The position numbers were made by a program, and so were the translations under genes. A model generated the notes under the pieces. It was not told the origin of the DNA. It made no database searches and saw only the letters and a program-made list of their open reading frames with translations. From Streptococcus caballi DSM 19004 (GTDB taxonomy: Bacteria; Bacillota; Bacilli; Lactobacillales; Streptococcaceae), in NCBI RefSeq assembly GCF_000379985.1, contig NZ_KB904085.1, forward strand, positions 1 through 48,620: 48,620 nt of DNA, written 5' to 3'. This document shows, in pieces, positions 16,934 to 26,965 of the stretch (position 1 is its first letter; each line of letters begins with the position of its first letter).

Positions 16934-18136
16934 ATGATGAGAAAGATAACATACCCTAGAGTGAGTTTAATTTGTTTGATTATAATTTTATTGTCTTTGC
17001 TGCTAGGCACTCTTCATGATTTTGGCTTTTTAGGAGATTACTCTTCACAGGGAACTAGCGTAAAGGTTGCTAAATCTCAAAAGCGAACAGCTCGCGTAGT
17101 GGCTAATGGCGATATATTGATTCACGATATTCTCTATGCCAGTGCTCGGAAAGAAGATGGCGGTTATGATTTTGCACCTTATTTCCAATATGTCAAGCCT
17201 TGGATAGAGGGAGCAGATCTGGCTATTGGTGATTACGAGGGTACCATTAGTTCAGATTTTCCTTTGGCAGGTTATCCCCTCTTTAATGCGCCAGCTGAGA
17301 TTGCTCAGGCCATCAAGGATACAGGCTATGATGTTGTGGATCTGGCTCACAATCATATCTTGGATTCACAACTTTCAGGCGCTTTGAATACCGTTAAGAC
17401 CTTTAATGGCTTGGGAATCGACACGATTGGTGTTTACAAGAAAAATCGTGCTGAGGAAGATTTTCTTATCAAGGAGGTTAATGGCATTAAAATTGCTATT
17501 TTAGGTTATGCTTATGGCTATAATGGACAAGAAGCTAGTCTCAGCCAAGCGGCTTATGAGGCACATTTGTCGGATTTAAATAAATATAAGATGAAAGCTG
17601 AGATTGAAGAAGCAGAGAAAAAGGCTGATGTTACTATTGTCATGCCACAGATGGGTATCGAATACCAGCTTGAGCCAACAACAGAACAGGTCACCCTCTA
17701 CCATAAGATGATTGACTGGGGTGCGGACGTTATTTTGGGCGGTCACCCTCATGTGATTGAGCCATCAGAGATTGTTGAAAAAGAGGGGCAGAAGAAGTTT
17801 ATCATTTACTCTATGGGAAATTTCATCTCCAATCAGCGTTTGGAAACGGTGGAGGACATTTGGACAGAACGTGGTCTGCTTATGGACGTGACTTTTGAAA
17901 AGACTGGTAAGAAGACCATTATTAAAACGGTCAAAGCTCACCCAACTATGGTTTGGTCTTGGGCAAATGGAAAATATGCTCAAGAAGGATATGAATGCCG
18001 CGATTATCGAACGCTTGTTTTGGAAGATTTTATTGAAGGTGGAAAGTATCGTGATATTCTTGATTCAACTATGCAAGAAAAAGTGGATACTGCCTACCAA
18101 GAAATGAATGAATTGGTGAATTTACAATGGGATTAA
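16934..18136 (+). CDS. CapA/PgsA-family membrane-anchored metallophosphatase-like protein
   Basis: A 400-residue protein with one N-terminal membrane anchor (about residues 8-30) and an extracellular CapA-type domain. Metallophosphatase-like motifs are NGDILIH, DYEG, LAHNHILD, GGHPHVIEP and YSMGNFISNQ. Family members act in poly-gamma-glutamate capsule export or anchoring, but without the capB/capC partners here that role is not supported. Starts at 16934 and 16937 are both possible after GGAGG. The end overlaps the next gene by 10 bases. Confidence 0.85.
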   Translation: MMRKITYPRVSLICLIIILLSLLLGTLHDFGFLGDYSSQGTSVKVAKSQKRTARVVANGDILIHDILYASARKEDGGYDFAPYFQYVKPWIEGADLAIGDYEGTISSDFPLAGYPLFNAPAEIAQAIKDTGYDVVDLAHNHILDSQLSGALNTVKTFNGLGIDTIGVYKKNRAEEDFLIKEVNGIKIAILGYAYGYNGQEASLSQAAYEAHLSDLNKYKMKAEIEEAEKKADVTIVMPQMGIEYQLEPTTEQVTLYHKMIDWGADVILGGHPHVIEPSEIVEKEGQKKFIIYSMGNFISNQRLETVEDIWTERGLLMDVTFEKTGKKTIIKTVKAHPTMVWSWANGKYAQEGYECRDYRTLVLEDFIEGGKYRDILDSTMQEKVDTAYQEMNELVNLQWD

Positions 18137-18672
18137 GTCGTCAAAAAGTTAACCTATTTTCAAAGAGTTATGAAGATGTTAAAAAATTATACCTAACTGC
18201 TTTTCCAGCAGTAGAACGGTTACCCTATTTTCCATTAGTTTTGAATGCTTATCGGCGTTTAGCGAATTTTTATGCCTACTATGATAAGGATGACTTTGTT
18301 GGTTTAGTGTATTTGTTGGAGAATGAAGAAGTTATCTATCTTTTCTTTCTTGCGGTTAATCCAAATATTCGTTCACGTGGCTATGGCTCTGCCATTTTAC
18401 AAGACATTAGAAATTTAGCAGGAAAACGTCCGATTATTCTTGCCATGGAACCATTAGATAAAACTGCTGAAAATTATCATCAACGTGTTAAACGAGTTGC
18501 TTTTTATGAAAAGAACGGCTTTAATATCACGGATTATTATTATCATGAAGGAAAAGAAGTGTATCAAGCCATGGCAACAGATGCCTCACTTGACATTCAA
18601 GTAGTGGAAAAATTAATGAAAAAAGCGGTGCTAGGCTTAATTGCTATTTCATTTGAGAAAAAAGCAGAATGA
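18127..18672 (+). CDS. GNAT-family N-acetyltransferase
   Basis: A 181-residue acetyltransferase with the acetyl-CoA motif NPNIRSRGYGSAILQDI. The C-terminal RVAFYEKNGFNITDYYYHEG is the usual final strand-helix. The ATG lies inside the end of the CapA-like gene, so the two are probably translated together. The substrate is unknown. A gap with the rplU promoter follows. Confidence 0.82.
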   Translation: MGLSRQKVNLFSKSYEDVKKLYLTAFPAVERLPYFPLVLNAYRRLANFYAYYDKDDFVGLVYLLENEEVIYLFFLAVNPNIRSRGYGSAILQDIRNLAGKRPIILAMEPLDKTAENYHQRVKRVAFYEKNGFNITDYYYHEGKEVYQAMATDASLDIQVVEKLMKKAVLGLIAISFEKKAE

Positions 18673-18707
18673 AAACGTAATATTGCTAAAAAAACATAGC
18701 ATATTCC

Positions 18708-18736
18708 TTGATTTAATCACTTTATCATGTTAAAAT
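18708..18736 (+). promoter_or_regulatory. rplU operon promoter
   Basis: TTGATT (18708-18713), 17-bp spacer, TAAAAT (18731-18736) with a TG extension. Transcription should begin near 18743, at the start of the L21 leader. Confidence 0.7.
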
Positions 18737-18742
18737 ATGAAC

Positions 18743-18862
18743 GTTGACTAAATGCACATCCTGTGCAACCGCACGACTGCTGTTATTAAGAGGGTTTGTC
18801 CCCACGGCACTAGGCGAGTCTTCACACGAGGATTTCCTCAAACTAAAATCTTATAGGAGGTG
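18743..18862 (+). ncRNA. L21 leader (ribosomal protein autoregulatory element)
   Basis: About 120 bases between the promoter and the rplU ribosome site form the structured L21 leader found before rplU in Firmicutes. Visible parts are ATGCACATCCTGTGCAACC with its short hairpin, GCACGACTGCTG, and GGACAAACC-type pairing around GGGTTTGTCCC. The leader is thought to bind L21 and repress its own operon. An open frame starting at 18744 crosses the leader in the rplU frame but is not the true start. Confidence 0.8.
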
Positions 18863-18866
18863 CATA

Positions 18867-19181
18867 ATGAGCACATACGCAATCATTAAAACTGGCGGAA
18901 AGCAAGTTAAAGTTGAAGTAGGTCAAGCAATCTACGTTGAAAAACTTGATGCTGAAGCTGGAGCAGAAGTTACATTTAACGAAGTTGTTCTTGTCGGTGG
19001 AGAAACAACTAAAGTTGGTACTCCAGTTGTTGAAGGAGCTACTGTTGTTGGAACTGTTGAAAAGCAAGGAAAACAAAAGAAAGTTGTTACTTTCAAATAC
19101 AAACCTAAAAAAGGTAGCCACCGTAAACAAGGTCACCGTCAACCTTATACAAAAGTTGTTATCAACGCTATCAACGCATAA
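18867..19181 (+). CDS. rplU: 50S ribosomal protein L21
   Basis: A 104-residue ribosomal protein that binds 23S rRNA. It begins [20 protein letters not shown], the standard L21 opening, and ends with the basic [20 protein letters not shown]. The ATG at 18867 follows AGGAGG. It heads the conserved rplU-prp-rpmA operon behind an L21 leader. Confidence 0.97.
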   Translation: MSTYAIIKTGGKQVKVEVGQAIYVEKLDAEAGAEVTFNEVVLVGGETTKVGTPVVEGATVVGTVEKQGKQKKVVTFKYKPKKGSHRKQGHRQPYTKVVINAINA

Positions 19182-19193
19182 TTTCTAGATTCA

Positions 19194-19532
19194 ATGATTA
19201 AAGCAACGTTTACTCGTCAAAAGAGTAGCATTCTGGAAAGTGTTGTACTGACTGGACATGCTGGTAGTGGTGAGTATGGCTTTGACGTCGTCTGCGCGGC
19301 AGTTTCGGCTTTATCTATTAGCCTTGTTAATTCCTTAGAGATTTTAGCAAATTGTCAAGCAGATTTAGAGATAGATGACATTGACGGCGGCTACATGAAA
19401 ATTGATATTTCCCATGTAGCTCATAACACGGATGAGAAAGCGCAGCTATTGTTTGAAAGCTTTCTTCTCGCGATGACTAATTTGGCTGAGAATTCCGTAG
19501 AGTTTGTTTCAACCGAGGTCATCATAAACTAA
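19194..19532 (+). CDS. prp: Ribosomal-processing cysteine protease Prp
   Basis: Prp removes the N-terminal extension of L27. The 112-residue protein has GHAGSGEYGFDVVCAAVS, with catalytic His22 and Cys34. It lies between rplU and rpmA, the standard arrangement. No clear Shine-Dalgarno sequence precedes its ATG, which sits 13 bases after the rplU stop, so translation may depend on coupling. Its target, the extension on L27, is present downstream. Confidence 0.93.
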   Translation: MIKATFTRQKSSILESVVLTGHAGSGEYGFDVVCAAVSALSISLVNSLEILANCQADLEIDDIDGGYMKIDISHVAHNTDEKAQLLFESFLLAMTNLAENSVEFVSTEVIIN

Positions 19533-19553
19533 TTGAAAAGAGGAAACAACATT

Positions 19554-19847
19554 ATGTTAAAAATGAATCTTGCTAACTTGCAACTTTTTGCCCACAAAAA
19601 AGGTGGAGGTTCAACTTCTAATGGGCGTGATTCACAAGCTAAACGTCTTGGTGCTAAAGCAGCTGATGGACAAACAGTAACAGGTGGATCAATCCTTTAC
19701 CGTCAACGCGGAACTCATATCTACCCAGGAGCTAATGTAGGTCGTGGTGGAGATGATACGCTTTTCGCTAAAGTTGAAGGTGTTGTACGTTTCGAACGTA
19801 AAGGACGCGATAAACGACAAGTTTCTGTTTACCCTATCGCAAAATAA
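19554..19847 (+). CDS. rpmA: 50S ribosomal protein L27
   Basis: A 97-residue precursor that starts [19 protein letters not shown]. The Prp cleavage site lies after Phe12, exposing the AHKKG tail that reaches the peptidyl-transferase centre. ATG 19554 follows AGAGG; an upstream in-frame start at 19533 is not needed. A terminator follows the stop. Confidence 0.97.
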   Translation: MLKMNLANLQLFAHKKGGGSTSNGRDSQAKRLGAKAADGQTVTGGSILYRQRGTHIYPGANVGRGGDDTLFAKVEGVVRFERKGRDKRQVSVYPIAK

Positions 19848-19852
19848 TGATG

Positions 19853-19880
19853 AAAAGTCTGCTTTGACAGGCTTTTTCTT
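19853..19880 (+). terminator. Terminator of the rplU-prp-rpmA operon
   Basis: AAAAGTCTG pairs with CAGGCTTTT (one G-U) around CTTTGA, followed by a T-rich run. Confidence 0.75.
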
Positions 19881-19912
19881 ATTGTTAATCTGTTAAAAAT
19901 TTGGAGGATTCT

Positions 19913-20617
19913 ATGCCATTTAACACCTTTCATCAAGAAGTGGGTCAGATTTTAACTGACTATATAGCTGGTCCCATGCCTGATGTTGAAACTCTGGAGG
20001 GACGGTATTGTTGCTTGGAACATATCAAGGCGAAAGAGCATCTGGATGATATTGCCGATTTTTACTGGAAATCTATTGTACCCAGTGATTGGACCTATAT
20101 GTATGATGAACCCTTTGACAGCAAGGAAGCTGTTGAACAGCGTCTAAAGGATTATGAAAAATCTAAGAATCCTTACTTTTTCGCCATCCGTGAAAAAGTA
20201 TCAAACAAGGTTCTAGGAACATTTTCTTTGATGGCTATTAATCCACAGAATCGTTCGGTGGAAGTGGGACGCGTTATCTATGCGCCGACTTTACAGAAAA
20301 CGAGGGCGGGTACGGAAGCGCAATACTTGCTGATGAAATATGTGTTTGAGGAGCTAGGCTATCGCCGCTACGAATGGAAATGCGACAGTCTCAATCGTTC
20401 CTCAGCCAATGCAGCCAGACGACTAGGTTTTAAAGATGAAGGACTTTTTCGTCGTCATGCCGTTTACAAGGGAAGAAGTCGTGATACTCTGTGGCTGTCC
20501 ATGATTGAAGAGGATTGGCAGCTTAGCAAGGTAAAACTTGAGAAGTGGTTAGAGCCAACTAATTTTGACCAAGAAGGGAATCAAGTCAAATCCTTAAGTG
20601 ATATCTCTACTCTTTGA
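19913..20617 (+). CDS. RimJ/RimL-type GNAT acetyltransferase
   Basis: A 234-residue acetyltransferase of the RimJ/RimL subgroup. Motifs include FFAIREKVSNKVLGTFSL, WKCDSLNRSSANAARRLGF and EGLFRRHAVYKGRSRDTLW, typical of enzymes that modify protein or peptide N-termini. GGAGGA precedes the ATG at 19913. It is monocistronic and follows the ribosomal operon. The target is unknown. Confidence 0.85.
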   Translation: MPFNTFHQEVGQILTDYIAGPMPDVETLEGRYCCLEHIKAKEHLDDIADFYWKSIVPSDWTYMYDEPFDSKEAVEQRLKDYEKSKNPYFFAIREKVSNKVLGTFSLMAINPQNRSVEVGRVIYAPTLQKTRAGTEAQYLLMKYVFEELGYRRYEWKCDSLNRSSANAARRLGFKDEGLFRRHAVYKGRSRDTLWLSMIEEDWQLSKVKLEKWLEPTNFDQEGNQVKSLSDISTL

Positions 20618-20814
20618 GAGCCAAAACTATACATAGTTGACTTCATCTTTTTTCTTTATTTCCAAACTCAAAAGATCTCACAAATCTTTTGAACCTTCTG
20701 TGCTTTCTTGCCTGGTCTATATTTATTTTCTTTGAGTGCTAATCAGAAGAAAATTACGCGCGTTGTGTGATTTTTTTGTATAATAGTAGAAGCAATAAAA
20801 AAAGAGAGTAGCAA
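20618..20814. promoter_or_regulatory. Promoter region of the lysR gene
   Basis: TATAAT at 20779-20784 gives the likely -10 box. An inverted repeat AAAAGAT / ATCTTTT at about 20670-20690 may be a terminator or operator. No gene is present. Confidence 0.4.
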
Positions 20815-21732
20815 ATGAATATACAACAATTAAGGTATGTGGTGGCGATTGCCAATAGTGGCACTTTTCGTGAAGCAGCCGCCAAGCTATTTGTCAGTCA
20901 ACCCAGTCTATCTGTGGCTGTGCGTGATTTAGAGGCTGAGCTAGAATTTCAAATTTTTACCCGAACAACAACGGGGACTGTTCTGACTAGCCAAGGGATG
21001 TCTTTTTATGAGAAGGCGTTGGAAGTAGTAAAGAGTTTTGATTCTTTTGAAAAGCAATTTTCGCAATCTGGCTCAGCTGACAACGAGTTTTCCATCGCCA
21101 GTCAGCACTACGATTTTTTGCCGCCTCTGATTACCTCCTTTTCAAAGGCGCATCCTGACTATAAAAATTTTCGTATTTTTGAGTCAACGACGATTCAAAT
21201 CCTAGATGAAGTGGCTCAGGGCGACAGCGAGATTGGTATCATCTACATGAATAACCAAAATCGCAAGGGACTCTTGCAACGTCTGGAAAAATTAGGACTC
21301 GAATACGTAGAATTGATTCCTTTCAAGACTCATATTTACATCAACAAGGAGCATCCGCTGGCAGTCAAGAAAAGTTTGGTGATGGATGATCTCCTCAACC
21401 TACCAACGGTTCGTTTTACTCAGGAAAAAGATGAATACCTCTATTATTCTGAGAATTTTGTAGATACCACTGACAGTTCGCTCATGTACAATGTGACCGA
21501 TCGTGCAACCCTGAATGGTATTTTGGAACGTACAGATGCCTATGCGACAGGTTCGGGCTTCCTTGATAATCGCAGTGTTAATGGAATAACCGTTATCCCT
21601 TTAGAAGACAATTTGGACAATAAAATGGTTTATGTCAAACGACGTGATAAGAATCTAACATCTTGTGCTCTCAAATTTGTCTCGGTCATGAAAGATTACT
21701 TTGCTAAATTTAGCCCTAAGGAGATCAAATGA
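20815..21732 (+). CDS. LysR-family transcriptional regulator
   Basis: A 305-residue regulator. The N-terminal winged helix reads [20 protein letters not shown], followed by [20 protein letters not shown]. The C-terminal part is the usual effector-binding domain. The stop overlaps the start of lspA (ATGA). In related streptococci a LysR gene occupies the same place before lspA-rluD. The effector and targets are unknown; some relatives are annotated CpsY/MetR-like. Confidence 0.9.
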   Translation: MNIQQLRYVVAIANSGTFREAAAKLFVSQPSLSVAVRDLEAELEFQIFTRTTTGTVLTSQGMSFYEKALEVVKSFDSFEKQFSQSGSADNEFSIASQHYDFLPPLITSFSKAHPDYKNFRIFESTTIQILDEVAQGDSEIGIIYMNNQNRKGLLQRLEKLGLEYVELIPFKTHIYINKEHPLAVKKSLVMDDLLNLPTVRFTQEKDEYLYYSENFVDTTDSSLMYNVTDRATLNGILERTDAYATGSGFLDNRSVNGITVIPLEDNLDNKMVYVKRRDKNLTSCALKFVSVMKDYFAKFSPKEIK

Positions 21733-22193
21733 GAAAAGTTATTCTTCCCACAGTTGGTATCTTCTTGATTATTTTAGATCAGCTGTCCAAATTCTGGATT
21801 GTCAACCATATAGAGCTTGGTCAGGTCAAGATTTTTCTTCCAGGCGTTTTCAGTTTAACCTATTTGCGTAATTATGGCGCAGCCTTTTCTATACTACAAA
21901 ACCAGCAGTGGCTTTTTAGTTTGATGACCATCGTTGTTGTTGGCTCTGCCCTTTATTATTTTATTAAAAATATCAAGGGTGATCTTTGGTTACTGACAGG
22001 GCTTTTGCTGGTTATGACAGGCGGACTGGGTAACTTTATTGACCGTTTACGCTTGGGCTATGTCGTGGACATGGTGCACTTAGATTTTATGAATTTTGCG
22101 ATTTTTAATATGGCTGATTCCTATCTGACGGTGGGTGTTGTCCTCTTAACGATTGCTTTATGGAAAGAAGAGAAGAATGGAACTAAGAATTAA
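21729..22193 (+). CDS. lspA: Lipoprotein signal peptidase
   Basis: LspA cleaves the signal peptide of prolipoproteins at the membrane. The 154-residue protein has four hydrophobic segments and the two catalytic aspartates at D114 ([13 protein letters not shown]) and D130 ([13 protein letters not shown]). NYGAAFSIL is the conserved outer loop. It overlaps lysR by 4 bases and rluD by 17 bases. PstS above is one expected substrate. Confidence 0.95.
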   Translation: MRKVILPTVGIFLIILDQLSKFWIVNHIELGQVKIFLPGVFSLTYLRNYGAAFSILQNQQWLFSLMTIVVVGSALYYFIKNIKGDLWLLTGLLLVMTGGLGNFIDRLRLGYVVDMVHLDFMNFAIFNMADSYLTVGVVLLTIALWKEEKNGTKN

Positions 22194-23070
22194 GGAAGCT
22201 GGCAATCGTCTGGATAAGGCTCTTGCAGATTTGACAGACCTATCACGCAGTCAGGCCAATGACGCTATCAAAAATGGTAGGATTTTGGTCAATGGCCAAG
22301 CTAAAAAAGCTAAATACACTGTTCAAGTAGATGACCTGATTAGCTATGAATTGCCCGAAGAAGAGGTCTTGGAATATCAGGCTGAAAATATCCCTTTGGA
22401 TATTGTTTACCAAGATGACGACGTTGCTGTTGTTAATAAGCCGCAAGGCATGGTGGTCCATCCTTCAGCTGGTCATAGTTCAGGAACACTGGTCAATGCC
22501 CTCATGTATCACATCAAAGATTTGTCTAGCATTAATGGTGTCGTACGACCAGGCATTGTTCATCGAATTGACAAGGATACTTCAGGTCTCCTCATGATCG
22601 CCAAGAATGATAAGGCTCATAATGCTCTTGCTGCCGAGCTCAAGGACAAAAAATCCCTTCGTAAATACTTGGCGATTGTCCATGGTAACCTGCCCAATGA
22701 CCGCGGGGTCATTGAGGCCCCTATTGGTCGCTCTGATAAGGACCGTAAAAAGCAGGCAGTTACTGCTAAAGGCAAGCCAGCTCTGACTCGTTTCCAAGTT
22801 CTGGAACGTTTTGGCGATTACACTCTGGTGGAACTTACCTTGGAAACAGGCCGCACCCATCAAATTCGTGTGCACATGGCCTACATTGGTCATCCCGTAG
22901 CGGGAGATCCTCTTTACGGACCGCGCAAGACCCTTAAAGGTCACGGACAATTCTTGCATGCGCAAACGCTAGGCTTCACCCATCCTAAAACAGGTGAAAC
23001 CATGACCTTCTCAGCCCCAGTGCCAGCAATTTTTCAAGAGACACTGGAGCAATTAAGACAAGAAAATTAA
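22177..23070 (+). CDS. rluD: 23S rRNA pseudouridine synthase, RluD type
   Basis: A 297-residue pseudouridine synthase with an N-terminal S4 RNA-binding domain ([20 protein letters not shown]) and a catalytic domain containing [17 protein letters not shown], the aspartate nucleophile motif. [20 protein letters not shown] is the second conserved block. I choose ATG 22177 because GAAGAGAAG precedes it and family members start there. It overlaps lspA. Streptococci usually carry several RluD-like paralogues, so the exact modified position is inferred. Confidence 0.92.
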   Translation: MELRIKEAGNRLDKALADLTDLSRSQANDAIKNGRILVNGQAKKAKYTVQVDDLISYELPEEEVLEYQAENIPLDIVYQDDDVAVVNKPQGMVVHPSAGHSSGTLVNALMYHIKDLSSINGVVRPGIVHRIDKDTSGLLMIAKNDKAHNALAAELKDKKSLRKYLAIVHGNLPNDRGVIEAPIGRSDKDRKKQAVTAKGKPALTRFQVLERFGDYTLVELTLETGRTHQIRVHMAYIGHPVAGDPLYGPRKTLKGHGQFLHAQTLGFTHPKTGETMTFSAPVPAIFQETLEQLRQEN

Positions 23071-23078
23071 TAAAGTAG

Positions 23079-23109
23079 GCAAAAGGGAGGTAAGTTCTTC
23101 CTTTTTTGC
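23079..23109 (+). terminator. Terminator after rluD
   Basis: AAAAGGGAG pairs with CTTCCTTTT (one G-U), followed by T residues. Confidence 0.7.
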
Positions 23110-23350
23110 TGTCAATGCTAATCTGCCTTTTAACAAGGTGCAGCGAACTTTATCTGAGTTGAAAATCTTTCCACAAATTGTGATGAGCCTGGTCGGGATG
23201 AAAATATCTGTCGCACAGTGACAAGTGGCTTCATCTAGTCTGAAAATGCTCGTTGAATGTGTATGGTGGGGGTAAAAGATTATCAAGGTTGAATGATTAA
23301 GATTTTGATCTCTATTAGGACTTTAGACGGATTAATTGGCTGAGAAAAAG
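23110..23350. other. Gene-free stretch
   Basis: Between the rluD terminator and the VTT-domain gene I see no supported gene, repeat or RNA. Minus-strand open frames here show no family features. Confidence 0.5.
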
Positions 23351-23359
23351 TGTTAGAAT
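23351..23359 (+). promoter_or_regulatory. Extended -10 box adjoining the VTT-gene start codon
   Basis: TGTTAGAAT ends 6 bases before the ATG at 23366. No ribosome site is visible, so a leaderless transcript is possible. Confidence 0.4.
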
Positions 23360-23365
23360 GAGAGT

Positions 23366-23989
23366 ATGAAATCAGTGAACGTTTTAAAAACAGAGGAGCG
23401 GCTCAATCGTCTGCGTTTGTTTCTTCGTACTTTGTCTTGGTTGATTATGCTTGGTATGATTGCCTTTATTATTTATCTTTATTGGCAGGGCTATCTGACA
23501 GATATTAAACGCTTGCGGGCAGCGGTTAAGGCTTGGGGCGATTGGGGGGTGCTTTTCTTTGTCGTTTTGCACATTGTCGAGGTTGCCATTCCCATTTTAC
23601 CAGGAGGGGTGACGACTTTGGCTGGAACGGTTATTTTTGGACCTTTCTGGGGCTTTGTTTATAATTATATTAGTATTTGTGTAGGTTCTGTGATTGGCTT
23701 TCACATTGCTAAGACATTTGGTCGTCCCATTTTGCAGGCCTTCTTTAGCCCTAAAACGCTTGCGACTTACGAAAAACATACCAACTCAGACAGTAAGTTT
23801 GCCAAATATTTTTCTCTAGCCATCTTTTTCCCCATTGCACCTGATGATATGCTCTGTTATTTAGCAGGGACTACCAGTATGTCCTACAAACAATTTACAA
23901 CCATTATCGTTCTTGGTAAACCAGCTTCTTTACTTGCTTACAGCTTAGGCTTAACGACGCTTTTGACCAAATTTTTAGGTATCGGATAG
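23366..23989 (+). CDS. TVP38/TMEM64 family (VTT domain) membrane protein
   Basis: A 207-residue integral membrane protein with about five hydrophobic segments. Features of the VTT/DedA-related superfamily are the reentrant-loop region EVAIPILPGGVTTLAGTVIF, FGPFWGFVYNYI and IFFPIAPDDMLCYLAGTTSM. Family members are linked to lipid scrambling and membrane homeostasis. No Shine-Dalgarno precedes the ATG. The gene is monocistronic, between rluD and the pyr operon. Confidence 0.88.
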   Translation: MKSVNVLKTEERLNRLRLFLRTLSWLIMLGMIAFIIYLYWQGYLTDIKRLRAAVKAWGDWGVLFFVVLHIVEVAIPILPGGVTTLAGTVIFGPFWGFVYNYISICVGSVIGFHIAKTFGRPILQAFFSPKTLATYEKHTNSDSKFAKYFSLAIFFPIAPDDMLCYLAGTTSMSYKQFTTIIVLGKPASLLAYSLGLTTLLTKFLGIG

Positions 23990-24013
23990 ATTTGATAAAA
24001 ATACTGAGAATGC

Positions 24014-24041
24014 TTGAAAATTCATGGCGGTATGTTATAAT
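24014..24041 (+). promoter_or_regulatory. pyr operon promoter
   Basis: TTGAAA (24014-24019), 16-bp spacer, TATAAT (24036-24041) with a TG extension. Confidence 0.75.
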
Positions 24042-24054
24042 AAATGGAGTAAAT

Positions 24055-24168
24055 ATATCCTTTAATACTGTCCCGTGAGGCAGGCAAGGAGAGAACGATA
24101 AAAGAGTACAGTTTGTCAGGCTGTGCCCATATTTTGTGCAATCTCCTTGTAAAAAGAGGAGATTTTTT
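24055..24168 (+). promoter_or_regulatory. PyrR-responsive attenuator before pyrR
   Basis: The leader has a PyrR RNA-binding hairpin at 24058-24090 with the loop CCCGTGAGG, matching the CCNGNGAG core, closed by CTG/CAG pairs. A terminator follows at 24140-24168: AATCTCCT pairs with AGGAGATT and is followed by six T residues. With UMP bound, PyrR stabilises the first hairpin and terminates transcription. This is the established mechanism of Firmicute pyr operons. Confidence 0.85.
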
Positions 24169-24177
24169 GTATTTTAG

Positions 24178-24711
<534 letters not shown>

Positions 24712-24730
24712 GAAGGAGGAGCTTTTACAA

Positions 24731-25993
24731 GTGGAATCAATAAAATACGATGTTCATGACAGGCCAAAGGCTGGAATGCTCTTGGGCCTATCTTTCCAAC
24801 ATCTCTTTGCTATGTTTGGCTCAACTGTTCTGGTTCCTATCTTGGTTGGTATTGACCCAGCCATCGCTCTCTTCTCGAGTGGTCTAGGTACTTTGGCACA
24901 CTTGACTGTGACCAAGTATAAAATTCCAGCCTACATGGGCTCAAGCTTTGCTTATATTGCTACCATGCAGATGCTGATGAAGTCTGATGGTATTGCAGCA
25001 GTAGCACAGGGTGCTATCGCAGGCGGTCTGGTCTATCTCATCGTTGCCTTGATTGTTAAGTTCGCAGGCAATGCTTGGATTGACAAGGTTTTACCACCTA
25101 TTGTAGTTGGTCCTATTATCATTGTGATTGGCCTCAGTCTTGCGACGACAGCTGTTAACGATGTCATGCTTAAGGATGGCAAGTATAATTTTACCTATCT
25201 TCTGATTGGTATGGTGACCTTGCTTGCTGTTATTCTTTTCAACATGTACGGTAAGAAAATCATCGGTGTCATCCCAATTTTGCTTGGTTTGATTGTCGGT
25301 TACCTCTTTGCTCTTTTTGTTGGAACAGTGACAGGTCAAGAAATTGTGAATTTCTCTGGGATTGCTAGTTCAGCATGGTTCCAAGTACCTGACTTTGATA
25401 TTTTATTCTTTGATTATTCCTTCAAATTGTATCCTAGTGCGATTTTAACCATGGCGCCCATTGCTTTTGTGACCATGACAGAGCATTTTGGTCATGTTAT
25501 GGTGCTAAATAGCTTGACTGGACGTGATTTCTTTAAGGATCCTGGACTTGACCGTACCCTGACTGGTGATGGTTTGGCACAGATTATCGCTGGCTTCTTC
25601 GGAGCACCACCAGTAACTTCTTATGGTGAAAATATCGGTGTCATGGCACTCAATAAAATCTATTCGGTTTATGTGATTGCGGGAGCGGCAGTGATTGCGG
25701 TGGTGATGAGCTTTGTCGGAAAAATATCAGCTTTGCTTTCATCCATTCCAACACCTGTTATTGGTGGGATTTCCATCGCTCTCTTTGGAGTTATCGCATC
25801 CAGCGGTCTTAAAATTTTAGTAGAAAACAAGGTTAATTTTGATAACAAGAAAAACCTTCTGATTACCAGTGTTATTCTGGTATCAGGAATCGGTGGCCTG
25901 ACCTTGCAAGTAGCGGGACTACAAATCACGGGTGTTGCCTTATCAACACTCCTTGGTATTATTTTGTATCAAATTCTTCCAGAAAAGGATTAA
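24731..25993 (+). CDS. pyrP: Uracil permease
   Basis: A nucleobase:cation symporter-2 family uracil importer, 420 residues with about 12-14 membrane segments. Typical features are FQHLFAMFGSTVLVPILVG, AYMGSSFAYIATMQ, and GAPPVTSYGENIGVMALNK, the family signature. I choose the GTG at 24731 because GGAGGAG lies 10 bases upstream and relatives start here; an in-frame ATG at 24698 overlaps pyrR. It brings in uracil for salvage within the PyrR-controlled operon. It is also called uraA. Confidence 0.92.
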   Translation: MESIKYDVHDRPKAGMLLGLSFQHLFAMFGSTVLVPILVGIDPAIALFSSGLGTLAHLTVTKYKIPAYMGSSFAYIATMQMLMKSDGIAAVAQGAIAGGLVYLIVALIVKFAGNAWIDKVLPPIVVGPIIIVIGLSLATTAVNDVMLKDGKYNFTYLLIGMVTLLAVILFNMYGKKIIGVIPILLGLIVGYLFALFVGTVTGQEIVNFSGIASSAWFQVPDFDILFFDYSFKLYPSAILTMAPIAFVTMTEHFGHVMVLNSLTGRDFFKDPGLDRTLTGDGLAQIIAGFFGAPPVTSYGENIGVMALNKIYSVYVIAGAAVIAVVMSFVGKISALLSSIPTPVIGGISIALFGVIASSGLKILVENKVNFDNKKNLLITSVILVSGIGGLTLQVAGLQITGVALSTLLGIILYQILPEKD

Positions 25994-25996
25994 ATT

Positions 25997-26923
25997 ATGG
26001 CAGTAGTAGATGGAGTCGTGTCACTGAAGCATCTGGTGACCATGGAAACTTTATCCAATGAAGAAGTTATGGGGTTGATTAAGCGAGGGATTGCTTTTAA
26101 AAATAGCTCAGCTAATTTCGCCTCGGATCGTCAGTATTTCGCAGCAAATCTCTTCTTCGAGTCTTCAACTAGAACACACAAATCTTTTGAAGTTGCTGAG
26201 AAAAAGTTGGGCTTGGATGTTATTGAATTTGATGCCAAGACCAGCTCAGTCAACAAAGGTGAGACGCTCTACGACACGATTTTGACTATGAGTGCCTTGG
26301 GAGTTGACATCTGTGTTGTTCGACATTCGCAAGAAGATTATTACAAACAACTTATCGATAGCAGGACCATTCAAACAGCTATTGTTAATGGCGGAGATGG
26401 TTCTGGTCAGCACCCAAGTCAGTGTCTGCTGGACCTCATGACCATCTATGAAGAATTTGGTCATTTTGATAACCTCAGGGTTGCCATTGCGGGTGACATT
26501 ACTCATTCGCGGGTAGCTAAGTCCAATATGCAGATCCTCAAACGTTTGGGAGCCGAGCTTTATTTTGCTGGTCCAAGGGAATGGTATTCAGAAGATTTTG
26601 ACGTTTATGGTAAGTATGTAACCATTGATGAGATTGTGGATGAGGTGGATGTTCTCATGTTGCTTCGCGTACAGCACGAACGTCACGATGGTGTTGGTGG
26701 CTTTTCTAAAGAAAGCTATCATACTTTACACGGTCTCAATCAGGAACGTTACGATCATCTGAAAAGCTCTGCTATTATCATGCACCCTGCGCCCGTCAAC
26801 CGTGATGTAGAAATTGCTGACCAATTGGTAGAAGCTCCTAAATCTCGGATTGTTGCTCAAATGCAAAATGGCGTCTTTGTTCGAATGGCAATTATCGAGG
26901 CTATCTTGAATGGTAAAGTTTAA
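25997..26923 (+). CDS. pyrB: Aspartate carbamoyltransferase catalytic subunit
   Basis: PyrB condenses carbamoyl phosphate and aspartate, the first committed pyrimidine step. The 308-residue protein has the carbamoyl-phosphate motif SSTRTHKSF and the aspartate-binding region [11 protein letters not shown]. It begins 3 bases after pyrP, with AAAGGA inside the pyrP end. No regulatory pyrI is nearby, as usual in Firmicutes. Confidence 0.96.
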   Translation: MAVVDGVVSLKHLVTMETLSNEEVMGLIKRGIAFKNSSANFASDRQYFAANLFFESSTRTHKSFEVAEKKLGLDVIEFDAKTSSVNKGETLYDTILTMSALGVDICVVRHSQEDYYKQLIDSRTIQTAIVNGGDGSGQHPSQCLLDLMTIYEEFGHFDNLRVAIAGDITHSRVAKSNMQILKRLGAELYFAGPREWYSEDFDVYGKYVTIDEIVDEVDVLMLLRVQHERHDGVGGFSKESYHTLHGLNQERYDHLKSSAIIMHPAPVNRDVEIADQLVEAPKSRIVAQMQNGVFVRMAIIEAILNGKV

Positions 26924-26952
26924 CGTTAAAAGGCTTCCTGTGAGAAGTCAAC
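26924..26952 (+). promoter_or_regulatory. Candidate PyrR binding hairpin before carA
   Basis: CGTT...AACG encloses GGCTT/AAGTC with the loop CCTGTGAG, matching the PyrR core CCNGNGAG. It abuts the carA ribosome site GAAAGG and no terminator follows, so binding could block translation directly. Confidence 0.65.
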
Positions 26953-26965
26953 GAAAGGTATAAAA

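Noticed and set aside
18744..18866. N-terminal extension of L21
   Set aside because: The region is the L21 leader; the conserved protein start and AGGAGG are at 18867.
23053..23286. Minus-strand 77-residue frame
   Set aside because: No ribosome site, no family pattern, and it crosses the rluD terminator.
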